Translations under genes and position numbers: made by a program | In this document: one piece after another, positions 16,731 to 25,455 of the stretch | Layout of the letters: each line of letters starts with the position of its first letter | How positions within the stretch are numbered: the stretch's first letter is position 1 | Assembly (NCBI RefSeq): GCF_030486595.1 | Contig: NZ_JAUJZH010000036.1 | Span: 1 to 64,000 of the forward strand | DNA from: Variovorax ginsengisoli | GTDB lineage: Bacteria > Pseudomonadota > Gammaproteobacteria > Burkholderiales > Burkholderiaceae_C | Length of the DNA: 64,000 nucleotides | Direction: 5' to 3' | The notes under the pieces: model-generated | Told to the model about the DNA's origin: nothing | The model's input: the letters and a program-made list of their open reading frames with translations, nothing else | Databases searched by the model: none

Positions 16731-16763
16731 GGACGAACACGCCGTTAGCGTAAATATTCGTCC
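16731..16763. repeat. Inverted repeat upstream of integrase copy 1
   Basis: GGACGAA (16731-16737) and TTCGTCC (16757-16763) are perfect 7-base arms separated by 19 bases that include CGTTAGCG. It lies 28 bases before the integrase start and could be a recombinase core site or an operator. No copy was found upstream of the second integrase. Confidence 0.35.
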
Positions 16764-16851
16764 CGGCGAGGGCACTTCGCCACCTCTGCTAGCAGTCAGG
16801 AGAGGGGCCGAGGCAGCCTCCCTTGCAGGAAGGAAGGGGGAGGCGTAATAT

Positions 16852-16867
16852 GTCCAATATTTTGGAC
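16852..16867. promoter_or_regulatory. Palindromic operator before the HTH antitoxin gene
   Basis: GTCCAA-TATT-TTGGAC is a perfect 6-base inverted repeat with a 4-base AT spacer, ending 20 bases before the ATG of the Xre-type gene. Its size and position fit autorepression by that dimeric helix-turn-helix protein. Confidence 0.6.
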
Positions 16868-16887
16868 AATCCTTGGTCCGATCTGCC

Positions 16888-17379
16888 ATGAACCTTGTCG
16901 ACATTGGCCATGCGGTGCGAGCGCGGCGCGCTGAGCTGGGCCTGTCCCAGGCGCAGTTGGCGCACCTGACCGGCCTGTCTCGTCAGACCTTGGTTGGCCT
17001 GGAAAACGGCGCGCTGAGCGATCTGGGAGTCAACCGCGTGGGGCAGGTGATGGCGGTGCTGGGACTGGACAGCCCCAAACCGGATACGCAGGCGCGGAGC
17101 AAGAAGCGCGGCCTATGGATGGCGGCCAAGACGGCCAGCGTCAGCTATGCGCGCGAACTGGCCCCCGAGGCGCTGGAGCAGGCTCTGGCGAGCGGTGACG
17201 TGCCGCCCTCTTTTGCCCCGCACTTGACCCATTTGCTCGATGAAGCGCCCGTGCCCATCGTCGTGATGGCTGTGGAGGAGGCGGCTTCACGCGCACATCT
17301 GCCTCCCCGGCAGGTCTGGCGAAACGTGGCGAAACTGGCCGAATCCTTGTCCGTGCACCGGCGGGGGCTGTGGGCGTGA
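16888..17379 (+). CDS. Xre-family antitoxin/regulator of the AbiEii-like pair
   Basis: The 163-residue protein begins with an Xre helix-turn-helix (residues 4-60: VRARRAELGLSQAQLAHLTG, SRQTLVGLENG) and continues with a helical C-terminal part (residues 75-163) that would contact the toxin. ATG 16888 is preferred to a TTG five codons upstream because it places the palindrome at 16852-16867 in normal operator position. The stop overlaps the next gene by 4 bases (GTGA), a layout typical of type IV AbiE-like toxin-antitoxin pairs. Confidence 0.8.
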   Translation: MNLVDIGHAVRARRAELGLSQAQLAHLTGLSRQTLVGLENGALSDLGVNRVGQVMAVLGLDSPKPDTQARSKKRGLWMAAKTASVSYARELAPEALEQALASGDVPPSFAPHLTHLLDEAPVPIVVMAVEEAASRAHLPPRQVWRNVAKLAESLSVHRRGLWA

Positions 17380-18032
17380 AGTCCGGGTCGCTGCCCGGCG
17401 GCCCCTGGGAGAAACTGTTCCCGCGGGCGCTGGCGCTGATCGACGAGATCAGCCGGTACGGCGGCATCGCGGATCCGTTCTGGACCTTTGGCGGTGGGAC
17501 CGTACTGATGTTCCGTCACCGCCATCGGTCGAGCAAGGACATCGACATCTTCGTGCCTGATCCGCAATATCTCGGCTTCGTCACGCCTCGGTTGAGCGAC
17601 ACAGCGGCTGACCTGACACAGGACTACACCGAGCAGCCCGGCGCCTTCGTCAAGCTGCAGTTCGAGGAAGGCGAGGTCGACTTCGTGGCCGCTCCCAACT
17701 TGCTGGCCGATGCTTGGGAAACCTGGGACATCGGCGGCCGCTCCGTGAGAGTGGAGACGGCCGCTGAAATCATTGCCAAGAAGATGTACCACCGTGGCGA
17801 TCGGGTCACGGCGCGCGATCTGTTCGACTTGGCGCTCGTGATCGAGCGGGAGCCAGAGCCCCTTCTGGCTGCGACACCGTTCTTGCTGCGCCATCGGCCT
17901 GCATTTCTGGCCCAGATCCGGGAGCCGCATGCCGGCTTGCGCGCCGCGTTCGATGCCATCGCTACGCTGGACTACACGCCCGGCTTCGACCATTGCGTGG
18001 CCATCGTCCGAGAGTTCCTAGACAGCCTGTAG
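17376..18032 (+). CDS. AbiEii/AbiGii-like nucleotidyltransferase toxin
   Basis: This 218-residue protein has the DUF1814/AbiEii nucleotidyltransferase signature: the glycine motif WTFGGGTVLMFRH, then the metal-binding acidic pair in SSKDIDIFV, and the downstream VDFVAAPNL, AAEIIAKKMYHRG and TARDLFDLAL motifs. Such toxins transfer nucleotides, in some characterised members to tRNA acceptor stems, and can cause abortive infection. The GTG at 17376 overlaps the antitoxin stop (GTGA). A GTG two codons earlier is possible. Catalytic residues appear intact. Confidence 0.82.
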   Translation: MKSGSLPGGPWEKLFPRALALIDEISRYGGIADPFWTFGGGTVLMFRHRHRSSKDIDIFVPDPQYLGFVTPRLSDTAADLTQDYTEQPGAFVKLQFEEGEVDFVAAPNLLADAWETWDIGGRSVRVETAAEIIAKKMYHRGDRVTARDLFDLALVIEREPEPLLAATPFLLRHRPAFLAQIREPHAGLRAAFDAIATLDYTPGFDHCVAIVREFLDSL

Positions 18033-18411
18033 TTGTCTGGGCGGTTCGGTATCTGCGGCGGAAGAGCACAAGCAGTTCGCTGAACCGTCAGTCCAACCCT
18101 GCGAAAGCGACCATGGGAGCGTTTCAATGGTGTTCACACTTCATGCTCAGGGCGTGAATGGGCCGAGGCAGTGGTGGTGGCACTATGGCGAGACCCTGAC
18201 AGTCTCTGCGCACGACGGTTCTCGACGCCGGACCGAACTTCCGAGCAGGACTCGGCCAAGGACGGGACCCTCGCGGCTACGCCAGAATGCGGCCACCAGG
18301 CGTCGTACGCTAAAAACAGGCGAATGGCTGCTTCCCGGACCTTAGAGGCAACGCTCTAACAACGACGAAGCGGCATGGAACATGCGGCTCCCCAGGATGG
18401 GATCAAAACAC
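18033..18411. other. Intergenic region, nothing recognised
   Basis: Between the AbiEii-like toxin and the broken frame at 18412 only short, compositionally random frames occur (for example 18127-18345). I see no RNA gene, terminator with T-run, or repeat. Confidence 0.4.
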
Positions 18412-18714
18412 ATGTCGCCGGATTTGCGCACCCGGTTGGAAGACCTGACGGGCGAGATGGCCTAGGCTCGGAGGACTTCCGATCTCGGGAGGCTGGCGTT
18501 GCTGTGCTGCTGCGAAATCCGACACTGGGCGCACCGGGCGGGCGAAGAGCGACTTGCGCATCTGTCGTGCACGTTCGTCAACGAAGGACTCGCTCGCAAC
18601 CGTGAGGAGTTCATGGATCGAGTGGATGACGTCATCTCGGAACTCGAGGACGTCTGCGATCGGGCCGGGATCGATCAGGCCGCGAAGTCGCTGGAAGTGG
18701 CCAGACATCGATAG
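18412..18714 (+). pseudogene. Small hypothetical gene interrupted by an in-frame amber codon
   Basis: ATG 18412 opens MSPDLRTRLEDLTGEMA, hits TAG at 18463-18465, and the same frame continues with a charged helical sequence (EERLAHLSCTFVNEGLAR, EEFMDRVDDVISELEDVC) to 18714. The two halves read as one protein of about 100 residues, so the amber looks like a disabling mutation or a sequencing error. A shorter functional protein from an internal start cannot be excluded. No family recognised. Confidence 0.4.
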
Positions 18715-18760
18715 GGCGGACGGATCGCACGGCAGGGCCAGTCACCCGCCTCGAAGATCG

Positions 18761-18792
18761 CGCCCCAAGTTTGCAACTGCAAACTCGGGGCG
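18761..18792 (-). terminator. Strong hairpin just after the MCP gene
   Basis: CGCCCCAAGTTTGCA (18761-18775) pairs with TGCAAACTCGGGGCG (18778-18792) with one mismatch and a 2-base loop, beginning 3 bases beyond the MCP stop codon. It lacks a clear T-run on the minus strand, so it may be a terminator or an mRNA-stabilising stem. Confidence 0.6.
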
Positions 18793-18794
18793 TC

Positions 18795-20348
18795 TCAGGA
18801 TCGAGCTTGCATTTCTTGCGCCGTCGCCAGGGTGAAGATGCTCACGGCGCGCACCAGGCTGCCAGCTTGCATCTGAAGGGACTGCGCCGCCGCCGAAGCC
18901 TCTTCGACCAAGGCAGCGTTCTGCTGGGTCACTTCATCCATCTGGGTCACAGCCTGGTTGATCTGCTCGATGCCCGAGGTCTGCTCCTGGCTGGCCGCAC
19001 TGATCTCGCCCATGATGTCGGTCACGCGGCGCACGCTGGCCACGATCTTTTCCATGGTGCGGCCGGCTTCGTTCACCAGGGAACTGCCGGCATCGACCTT
19101 GTCGACGGAATCGCCGATCAGCGCCTTGATCTCCTTGGCGGCTGCCGCTGAGCGCTGTGCGAGGCCGCGCACTTCCGATGCCACGACGGCGAAGCCACGA
19201 CCCTGCTCGCCGGCGCGTGCCGCTTCCACCGCGGCGTTGAGCGCCAGGATATTGGTCTGAAACGCGATGCCATCGATCACGCCGATGATGTCGACGACCT
19301 TCTTTGACGAGGCGTTGATCGAGGCCATGGTATCGATCACCTGGCTGACGACGTCCCCTCCCATGACTGCCACCTCGGAGGCCTGCACCGCAAGCTGGTT
19401 GGCCTGTCGCGCGTTCTCGGCGTTCTGTTTGACCGTGGTGGTCAGTTCTTCCATCGACGCGGCGGTTTGCTCCAGTGAACTGGCCTGCTCTTCGGTGCGC
19501 GAGGACAAGTCCTGGTTGCCGACGGCGATCTGCGTCGATGCGCCTGCGATGGTGCTCGTGCTCCGCCGCACCTCGCCGACGACGGTGCCGAGACTGTCGT
19601 TCATGGCCTTGAGCGCCTGCATCAGTTGGCCCGTCTCGTCTCTGGACCTCACTTCGATCTGGCTCGTGAGGTCGCCGCCGGCGACCAACTGTGCAACCCT
19701 CACCGCCTCGCGGATGGGCCGAGTGATCGTGCGGCTGAAAAGGATGCTGGCCATGCCGCCGATCGCGCACACGCCGAGCATGAGCGACAGGCTGAACCAC
19801 GTGGCCCGCCTCGCGTCGTCTGCCGCTCGTGCGGCCACTGCCGCACTGTCGGCCTGGATGCGGTGCGCCACTTCGTCCAGCAGCTTGGTCGGTTCCCGAT
19901 CGACACCGGCGACGGCTGCATCGCCCGCGCCGGGCTCGAAGCCGCTGGCCTTGAACGCCTCGAGCCCCTTCCGATAGGCCGAACCCATGGCGACGTGGGC
20001 GACGGCGAATTTCTGCACCAACTCGAGGCTCTCACCCGACGGCAGTGCTGCCTGCAGGGCCTTGGCGGCGCTCGTCACCGCGCCTTCCTTCTCTTCGAAG
20101 GCCGCCCAGTGCGCTGCCAGCTTCGCCGGGTTCTTGCCGCGCAGCAGGGTGTTCTTCCATTCCTGCACCTGGACCTTGAAGGTCAGAAGCATCTGCATGA
20201 CCGCGCGTTCGTCCGCGGCCCTCGCTTGCACCGTCGTTTCGTACGTGTCGAGCGAACGGTGGAGGGAAAACATGCCGAAGAGCGCTGCTGTCAGAAGCAA
20301 CGCGACGCCGCATGCGAAGGCCAGGGGGAGTTTGGTGCTGAGTTTCAT
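18795..20348 (-). CDS. Methyl-accepting chemotaxis protein
   Basis: This 517-residue receptor has a first membrane helix ([20 protein letters not shown], about 7-27), a helical periplasmic ligand domain (about 30-185), a second membrane helix ([20 protein letters not shown]), a HAMP domain ([15 protein letters not shown] to about 260) and a long methylation/signalling coiled coil. The hairpin tip [20 protein letters not shown] is intact. The C-terminus ([12 protein letters not shown]) lacks the CheR-tethering pentapeptide. ATG 20348 is used because the longer frame would run into the sigma-28 promoter at 20445-20471. It would feed the host's main chemotaxis pathway. Confidence 0.92.
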   Translation of the reverse strand: MKLSTKLPLAFACGVALLLTAALFGMFSLHRSLDTYETTVQARAADERAVMQMLLTFKVQVQEWKNTLLRGKNPAKLAAHWAAFEEKEGAVTSAAKALQAALPSGESLELVQKFAVAHVAMGSAYRKGLEAFKASGFEPGAGDAAVAGVDREPTKLLDEVAHRIQADSAAVAARAADDARRATWFSLSLMLGVCAIGGMASILFSRTITRPIREAVRVAQLVAGGDLTSQIEVRSRDETGQLMQALKAMNDSLGTVVGEVRRSTSTIAGASTQIAVGNQDLSSRTEEQASSLEQTAASMEELTTTVKQNAENARQANQLAVQASEVAVMGGDVVSQVIDTMASINASSKKVVDIIGVIDGIAFQTNILALNAAVEAARAGEQGRGFAVVASEVRGLAQRSAAAAKEIKALIGDSVDKVDAGSSLVNEAGRTMEKIVASVRRVTDIMGEISAASQEQTSGIEQINQAVTQMDEVTQQNAALVEEASAAAQSLQMQAGSLVRAVSIFTLATAQEMQARS

Positions 20349-20444
20349 CGAGGATTCTGTTCGGGAGGGTGATCGGCGGCCGGAAGCGGTCGCATCCTGC
20401 GGCCCTTCGCCGACGTCGCGCACTCAACTCCCTTCACCATGGGG

Positions 20445-20471
20445 TTATCGGCTCGACCGCGTGAAACTTAA
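20445..20471 (-). promoter_or_regulatory. Canonical sigma-28 (FliA) promoter of the MCP gene
   Basis: Minus strand TTAAGTTT (20471-20464), 11 bases, GCCGATAA (20452-20445). This differs from the consensus TAAAGTTT-N11-GCCGATAA only at one base. It lies 97 bases before the MCP start. It shows that the host has a normal FliA regulon, unlike the variant motif near 49800. Confidence 0.85.
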
Positions 20472-20613
20472 GCGACGTGCGGCCGAATGTGCGGCTCCTC
20501 GGGACTGCTTATTCAGGTCAGCGACGGCTTGCGGCTTGAGGCAACGATGTCTTTCCCTGGCGTGTCACACACCGGATGAATACTCCCTGCATGGCCCGCC
20601 CCTGGAGACTCCC

Positions 20614-20928
20614 ATGCCGATGAATCTTCTCGCCGTCATTGCTTCGTCTCGTATGCCCATGTCGTTCAGGCTGCCTGAAGAAATCGACAAGGTGCGGATC
20701 CTTCGAACCGCCGGACTGGTGATTGCCTGCGTTCGTGGTCCGGGAGACCCTTTCACCCTCGGCGGCCCGGAGAGAGCAGCGCAAGTCCTCGCCATCACCG
20801 AAAAGGGGCAGGAAGAACTGGCGCGAAGCCGATTGCCCGATGAACAGCACTTGATTGTTCCGGGCAGCCCCAGCGCCATGGGGTTCCTTCGAGCTGCGGC
20901 AGAGCGCGCGATGCAGGCGCTGCGGTAG
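20614..20928 (+). CDS. Small conserved-looking hypothetical protein
   Basis: The 104-residue protein starts MPMNLLAVIASSRMPMSFRL and contains EIDKVRILRTAGLVIACV and RAAQVLAITEKGQEELARSR, a pattern of a small winged-helix-like protein I recall as a widespread unnamed Burkholderiales hypothetical. The start could also be ATG 20620. It stands alone; the MCP gene is divergent. Coding composition is good. No function can be assigned. Confidence 0.6.
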   Translation: MPMNLLAVIASSRMPMSFRLPEEIDKVRILRTAGLVIACVRGPGDPFTLGGPERAAQVLAITEKGQEELARSRLPDEQHLIVPGSPSAMGFLRAAAERAMQALR

Positions 20929-20966
20929 CGCGCTTGCGCCGTGCCGCTGATGCCGGAAAGGGGCGT

Positions 20967-21218
20967 TCAGTCCAAGTGCGCGAGATCCCGCACCGCCGCC
21001 CTGTCGAGCCCGCGCCAGGGCAAATTGACCAGCAGTTCCAGGCGGCGTCGCAGCGAATACAGCGTTTGAATCGCGGCGTTGTCGTTGGCGGCCACATCCT
21101 GGTACGCGCCCATAGCGCTGCGTCCGGCTGGCCCGGCCAGCGCGGCTGCAAGCCAGGCGCGGGATTCCCACAGGTGGAGGGTTCGGAGTGACGCGCAAAT
21201 CGAGCGCCGGTAAGTCAA
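20967..21218 (-). CDS. Hypothetical protein, third gene of an overlapping cassette
   Basis: The 83-residue frame (TYRRSICASLRTLHLWESRAW, then AANDNAAIQTLYSLRRRLELL, then PWRGLDRAAVRDLAHLD) begins with a TTG that overlaps the stop of the previous gene by 4 bases. The composition is coding-like and helical. I recognise no family. Position makes it the third gene of a minus-strand unit running from 22082. Confidence 0.5.
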   Translation of the reverse strand: MTYRRSICASLRTLHLWESRAWLAAALAGPAGRSAMGAYQDVAANDNAAIQTLYSLRRRLELLVNLPWRGLDRAAVRDLAHLD

Positions 21219-21624
21219 CGAAAAGCGCAGGGGCGACGGAGATTGAACGACGGGATGACGGGTTCGACGTCATCGAAGCGAACGGCGTCGTGCACGGTGA
21301 AGGCGTGCGTTGTAGAGCCGAGAGCCGCACGGGCTTGACCCGGAAGCCTTCGAATTCGAACTGGTAGCGAATTCGGTCTTCGATTGCCGAGACGGTCTCC
21401 TCGTCCCACACTTTCCATTTTGAAGACATCGTCGAAAGTTCAAAGTACACGGTTCTGGTGACGGTTGGATAGCCCTCCAAGAAGGAATCGCTGATGTCGA
21501 ACTCCCGGTCCGAGACAACAAACTCCTCGGCGCCGCGGTTGAAGGAGAACCTCAGTGTGGAGCGAGCGGGCCAGAGGTACTGTTCACGCCCCCGCGACGG
21601 CGCGCTCAGAAGGGGCCGCATCAT
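21215..21624 (-). pseudogene. Hypothetical protein with a frameshift, second gene of the cassette
   Basis: ATG 21624 overlaps the previous gene by 4 bases (ATGA) and encodes MMRPLLSAPSRGREQYLWPA to about FRVKPVR near 21325. Beyond this the natural continuation (TTHAFTVHDAVRFDDVEPV, ending RRPCAFR at 21215, where the next gene begins) lies in another frame. The change sits in GTGCGGCTCTC near 21325 and equals loss of one base. In the unshifted frame the protein would run 368 residues through antisense of other genes, which is implausible. It may be a real mutation or a sequence error. Confidence 0.5.
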
Positions 21625-22082
21625 GCGCGCTCCTTGAGTAGAAGGTTGAACACCTCCTCAATCTCGTCAAGTTCAAGCTCCTTTTCGCATTGCCACAGCG
21701 CCTTGTTCAAGATGCTTCGAGCCTTATCGAGCGCCTTGGCCTTGCGGGCATCTTCACGAGACCTCAGATCCGAAAGCGAAGTGTTGTTCGAAACGGGCTC
21801 TCCGCGCAGGTCGTAGACCTTTGCCGTATAGGAGCGCGGGCCCTGGACCCACGCCTCCGTCTCCTGGGTCAGCTTATGAAATCTGGAGATGAGATCTCCA
21901 ACGGTCTTTGTGTTCGGGACTGGGCTGCCGGATTCGGGGATTTGCGCATCGATCACTGCAGAGCTTCGCTTGGCACGGCGTGACCGACCTTTTCGGGAGG
22001 GCTCAAAGACAAGGGTGAATCCGTCGAGCTTGTTGAAGGTCAGGAAGCGCGAGGTGAAGTCCCCGAGTTGCATTGAAGGCAT
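21621..22082 (-). CDS. Hypothetical protein, first gene of a three-gene cassette
   Basis: The protein of 153 residues starts MPSMQLGDFTSRFLTF and has a basic segment (PSRKGRSRRAKRSSAV), a central TVGDLISRFHKLTQETEAW and a C-terminal helix (EKELELDEIEEVFNLLLKER). ATG 22082 is chosen; the frame extends to 22133 through AT-rich promoter-like DNA. The upstream DNA (22100-22200) is AT-rich for this genome. I recognise no family; the SRKGRSRRAKRS stretch could bind nucleic acid. Confidence 0.6.
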   Translation of the reverse strand: MPSMQLGDFTSRFLTFNKLDGFTLVFEPSRKGRSRRAKRSSAVIDAQIPESGSPVPNTKTVGDLISRFHKLTQETEAWVQGPRSYTAKVYDLRGEPVSNNTSLSDLRSREDARKAKALDKARSILNKALWQCEKELELDEIEEVFNLLLKERA

Positions 22083-22398
22083 GTGCGTACTTTGGTCGAG
22101 TTCGGTAGATAGATAAGAGAATAGTACGTACAAAAATGATTATCGACAAGCGAAACACTATAGACAAAAGACGATGGTCGCTTGCGGGTAGAGACGTGAT
22201 CTGCCTGCAAAGCGGATAGCCGCCAATACGTGATAAAAGTCCAGCCGCAGACCTCGCCAAGCAGGCGACACTGAACGCACCTACGACTGGAGTGGGGAAG
22301 CTGACCTACAGCAGACGCTCTCGCCGCCGGAAAGCGGCCGCTAGTCTCTCGACTGACACGGCCGAAGGATCGAGCGCCGTGTCTACTCGCGACCGCTC

Positions 22399-22875
22399 CT
22401 ACCTCGACAACCGCCGGTACGCACTGTAGTGCCGGATCGCACCCTGGCTGTTCCCGAGCTCGTCGTGGAGCCTGCCCGCATTGAAGTGCGCATCAGCGAG
22501 GTTCGGGTCGAGCTGCACATCCGTCTCAGGCCGCCAGTCCAGAACGATCCGTCTGAGCCTGTTGATCTCGCTCTTCAGGCCCCGGAGGTCGCTCTCGATG
22601 TCCCAAACGTGAGCGTCGTAGGCGCGCTTCCACTCCGGCATATCGCGCGTGATCTTCTTGAGAGTCTCAACGCCGCGCTCGCGCACGAGAACGGAAAGCT
22701 CGGTCAGGTCCGGGCACTGAGCCAGCGCGGCCTCTGTACGCCGCCGCTGGTCGATCCGCATGGCGAGCATGTAGCGCGGTCCGTCGTCAGTGGTGTCCAG
22801 CGGCATGAACTTGGTGCCCGGGCAGCTGGCGGTCTGCCAGCCGTGGCCGGGGCGGGTGTATCCGTGGTGGGCCAT
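22399..22875 (-). CDS. Chimeric hypothetical protein with a terminal TPR fragment
   Basis: From ATG 22875 the frame reads MAHHGYTRPGHGWQTASCPG and a helical middle (RRRTEAALAQCPDLTELSVL, ESDLRGLKSEINRLRRIVL), a pattern I have seen in phage and plasmid hypotheticals. The last 37 residues (DPNLADAHFNAGRLHDELGN, QGAIRHYSAYRRLSR) look like the end of a TPR-containing MerR-type regulator. The join suggests a recombination product. The frame is open further upstream to 23232, but that part is low in coding character. Confidence 0.45.
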   Translation of the reverse strand: MAHHGYTRPGHGWQTASCPGTKFMPLDTTDDGPRYMLAMRIDQRRRTEAALAQCPDLTELSVLVRERGVETLKKITRDMPEWKRAYDAHVWDIESDLRGLKSEINRLRRIVLDWRPETDVQLDPNLADAHFNAGRLHDELGNSQGAIRHYSAYRRLSR

Positions 22876-23216
22876 CCGGGCAGTGGGCTCGCCGCCCACC
22901 ACCGCGATCGGACGAATTCGGGGGCGAGGTTCTGGTTCGGAGGCCGTAGTCAAGCTACGAGTATTGCCCCGGATCGGCAGGACCGTCGCGCCCTGGGGCT
23001 GCTTATCTGGTGGAGGATTCACTTCCGATCGGAGCTGCTCAAATAATCCGATCTTCAAGAACAAGAACGCCCTCGACGGGCGCACCACCTCGTCAACTAC
23101 AGCATCACTCTTCTCTTCGTCCTGGAAATCTCCCGGGGCGGCACCGGCGCCATCTTGGCCGCCACTTCCCCGGTGCTCGCTCTGGCACTGCTCTCGATGC
23201 TCACCCGATCCGGTCG

Positions 23217-23912
23217 CTAGGACCCTCGCCAAGCAGCAATCTGCGGCACCACGAGCTGCGCCAGATGCCGCGTGTCGGGTTCGCTACCTGAGCATCCAAA
23301 GGAAAGCGAGATGGTGACCAGGTTGGCCGATTCGATCAGCGGTCGCATTGCCAGCAAGAATTCGTTGATCTCGGCATCGGCCCAAAGGTCGCTGCCGTAT
23401 TCCATCTTCGACTCGCGGTTGAAGAGATCGAGGCAGAGATCGAAGATGAGAGGATGCTCGGGCGTGATTGCCGCGAGCGAGTCCGTGGAGGGGTGGAGTA
23501 CCTGCGTGGCGCCAGCGCTATCGAGCAGATCGTGACCAATGGCCACGTCGAAGTCATCATCCTGTTTGCAGAAGAAGTGCAGGCAATCGAACCTGCCTCT
23601 CAGCACGGCGGGAGCGATGAAGGAGTCATAGCGAATCCATTCCTCCTCGTCGATGATCGCTCGCAGCTGCTCCAGGTCGGCGGCCACGATCTCGCTCGAC
23701 TTCTCCTGATCGTAGTAGGCGTCGTAGCCGCCATCCCAGTGATGATCGGCATGCACGAGAGTGAATTTCGCAATGCCCGCAATTTGAACTTGTCGCTCCC
23801 AGACCCAGAGCGCCCATTTGTGGTTGTCCATGAGCCATACGTCGTGGCCCAAATCGATCAAGTACCCGTCGTCGCGCTGCAGGGTTTGGTAGTCGACGTT
23901 ATGAGAGGGCAT
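23217..23912 (-). CDS. UPF0489-family protein
   Basis: The 231-residue protein carries the hallmark of the UPF0489 family, an arginase/deacetylase-like fold of unknown role: LIDLGHDVWLMDNHKWALWVW, then the acidic-histidine core LVHADHHWDGGYDAYY, and EHPLIFDLCLDLFN with SLSFGCSG near the end. The clustered His and Asp could bind metal. ATG 23912 begins MPSHNVDYQTLQ. An upstream extension in the same frame is Cys/Pro-rich and unlikely. It stands alone in accessory DNA. Confidence 0.75.
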   Translation of the reverse strand: MPSHNVDYQTLQRDDGYLIDLGHDVWLMDNHKWALWVWERQVQIAGIAKFTLVHADHHWDGGYDAYYDQEKSSEIVAADLEQLRAIIDEEEWIRYDSFIAPAVLRGRFDCLHFFCKQDDDFDVAIGHDLLDSAGATQVLHPSTDSLAAITPEHPLIFDLCLDLFNRESKMEYGSDLWADAEINEFLLAMRPLIESANLVTISLSFGCSGSEPDTRHLAQLVVPQIAAWRGS

Positions 23913-24042
23913 TGGGCAAGTGTCCAGGGTTGCGGAAAAGGCAGGGCAGGTGGCGGGGGCTGCCCTTTCTGAGCAAAGAAACCTAGCTCCTGGTTTCATC
24001 AAAACCTAGCTGCCAGTTATCTGAAAGCCTCCCGGCTCTGGT

Positions 24043-25209
24043 CTATTCTTCCGGGGTCGGGCGGCTCCCCGAATCCATCATCCGCGCCACCGCGCTCACC
24101 TGCGCCGCGCCGGCGCGGAAGTAGCCCGTCACGACGTCCATGCTGCGGTGGCCGGTCATGGCCATGGTTTCCTGCAGTGGCATGTTCTGGCGACCCGCCT
24201 CGGTGACGAAGCCCGACCGCAGCGAGTGGGCCGAGAAGTCTTCGCCAACGCCGGCGAGCGAACATCGCGCCTTCACGATGTCCCGGATGGCCGTGCCAGT
24301 GAGCGCGCCTTCGCCCAGCCGCCCGGCCTTGTTGATCCGGCGGAAGAGGGGGCCTGTCGTGATCCCGCTGGCCTCCAGCCAGGCTTCCAGCGCCTGGGCC
24401 GCGGTGCCCACCACGGGCTTCACATCCTCGGGCTTCACCTTGCCGTTGTGGTTCGTCTTGGAGTTGGCCAGCGTGTAGTGGTAGCCGCCTTCATCGGCGC
24501 CGCGCAGGTTCTCGAACACCGCCTCCGAAACCTCAGATCGCCGACGGCCGCCAGACGACCAGGCGAAAAGGAGGAGGGCGCGGTCACGCTTCCCCTTGAG
24601 CGAGTCGTCGCAGGTCTCTAGCACCGCCTCGAACGGCTCTTCGGTCAGCGCCCGCTGCTTGTGGGGCGTGGCGTTGCGCTTGGCGTAGGCCTTGCGCGTC
24701 TTGCTCAGGAGGGCCTTCACCGCCGAATCGGTGCACGGGTTGGGCTGCTTGGCCAAGTGGTGGGCCATCGACAGGACCGAGATCCGGTGCATCAGCGTGT
24801 TCAGCGCCGGCGCGCCGGCCTTGCCCTTGAAGCCGGCCTCGACCAGGGCGGCATCGATCTCGGGCGGCAGCTGGTGCACCAGCCCGGCCTTTGTCGAGCG
24901 CTCGGCGTGGTCGACGATGAACTGGACGACCACCGGGACCGGCATGGGCAGATCCATCTGGCGGCCGTAGCGCGCGCCGAACCAGGCAGCCCAGTACCGC
25001 ATCGCCGTGCGGTACGACACCCGTGTGTTGCTGGACTCGCCCTCGGCCATCAGATCGTGGGCGGCTTCCTCAGCCATGTCGGACAGCTGCGCCGGATCGA
25101 GGAGCGCGTGGCTGCGCTTCAGCGGCGTCAGATTGAGTTGCGGTGAGCCGGGGTGGCCGGGTCGCACTGTTAGTTGGCCCATTTCGTTTCCTTCGTCGTG
25201 GGAACTCAT
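24043..25209 (-). CDS. Tyrosine recombinase / site-specific integrase (copy 2)
   Basis: This 388-residue enzyme is a close paralogue of the 15569-16702 integrase, identical at most aligned positions from KRxHALLDPxQL to the end. The catalytic set is present: Arg in SGGRRRSEVSE, HSLR, TGHRSMD and the Tyr in VTGYFRAGA. Its ATG overlaps the stop of a small upstream gene by 4 bases (ATGA), so it is co-transcribed with it. With copy 1 it brackets 8 kb of accessory genes in the same orientation, which could recombine or mark two successive insertions. Confidence 0.9.
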   Translation of the reverse strand: MSSHDEGNEMGQLTVRPGHPGSPQLNLTPLKRSHALLDPAQLSDMAEEAAHDLMAEGESSNTRVSYRTAMRYWAAWFGARYGRQMDLPMPVPVVVQFIVDHAERSTKAGLVHQLPPEIDAALVEAGFKGKAGAPALNTLMHRISVLSMAHHLAKQPNPCTDSAVKALLSKTRKAYAKRNATPHKQRALTEEPFEAVLETCDDSLKGKRDRALLLFAWSSGGRRRSEVSEAVFENLRGADEGGYHYTLANSKTNHNGKVKPEDVKPVVGTAAQALEAWLEASGITTGPLFRRINKAGRLGEGALTGTAIRDIVKARCSLAGVGEDFSAHSLRSGFVTEAGRQNMPLQETMAMTGHRSMDVVTGYFRAGAAQVSAVARMMDSGSRPTPEE

Positions 25210-25445
25210 TCGCCACCTCGCAGCGCACGTTCCAGCAATGAATCCTGCGCGGGCGTGCGTTCCGCGCTCACACGCGGCAGTGCCAAGTTGCGCTTGCCCA
25301 GTTCCACCAGGATCTCCCCAAAGGTGAGCCCTGTCGCGCTCGAGAGCTCCCGCGAGGTCATGGTCCCGCCAGCGTACCGCGCCACCAGCAGGTCGAGCGG
25401 CGATGGATTCTGCGAGGGATGCGGCTCTAGCAATTCATTTGCCAT
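25206..25445 (-). CDS. Small UPF0175-like / HTH-like protein upstream of integrase 2
   Basis: The 79-residue protein (MANELLEPHPSQNPSPLDLL, then RYAGGTMTSRELSSATGLTF, then GEILVELGKRNLALPRV) has the alternating pattern of UPF0175-type antitoxins, with a small helix-turn-helix. ATG 25445 leaves 10 bases after the toxin gene; ATG 25469 would overlap it. Its stop overlaps the integrase start (ATGA). It could be a regulator of the integrase or an extra antitoxin. Assignment is tentative. Confidence 0.55.
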   Translation of the reverse strand: MANELLEPHPSQNPSPLDLLVARYAGGTMTSRELSSATGLTFGEILVELGKRNLALPRVSAERTPAQDSLLERALRGGE

Positions 25446-25455
25446 GAGTGGGCTT

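Noticed and set aside
20518-21624. A single 368-residue minus-strand protein
   Set aside because: Only the first third looks coding; the rest is antisense of other genes. A frameshifted 21215-21624 gene explains the data better.
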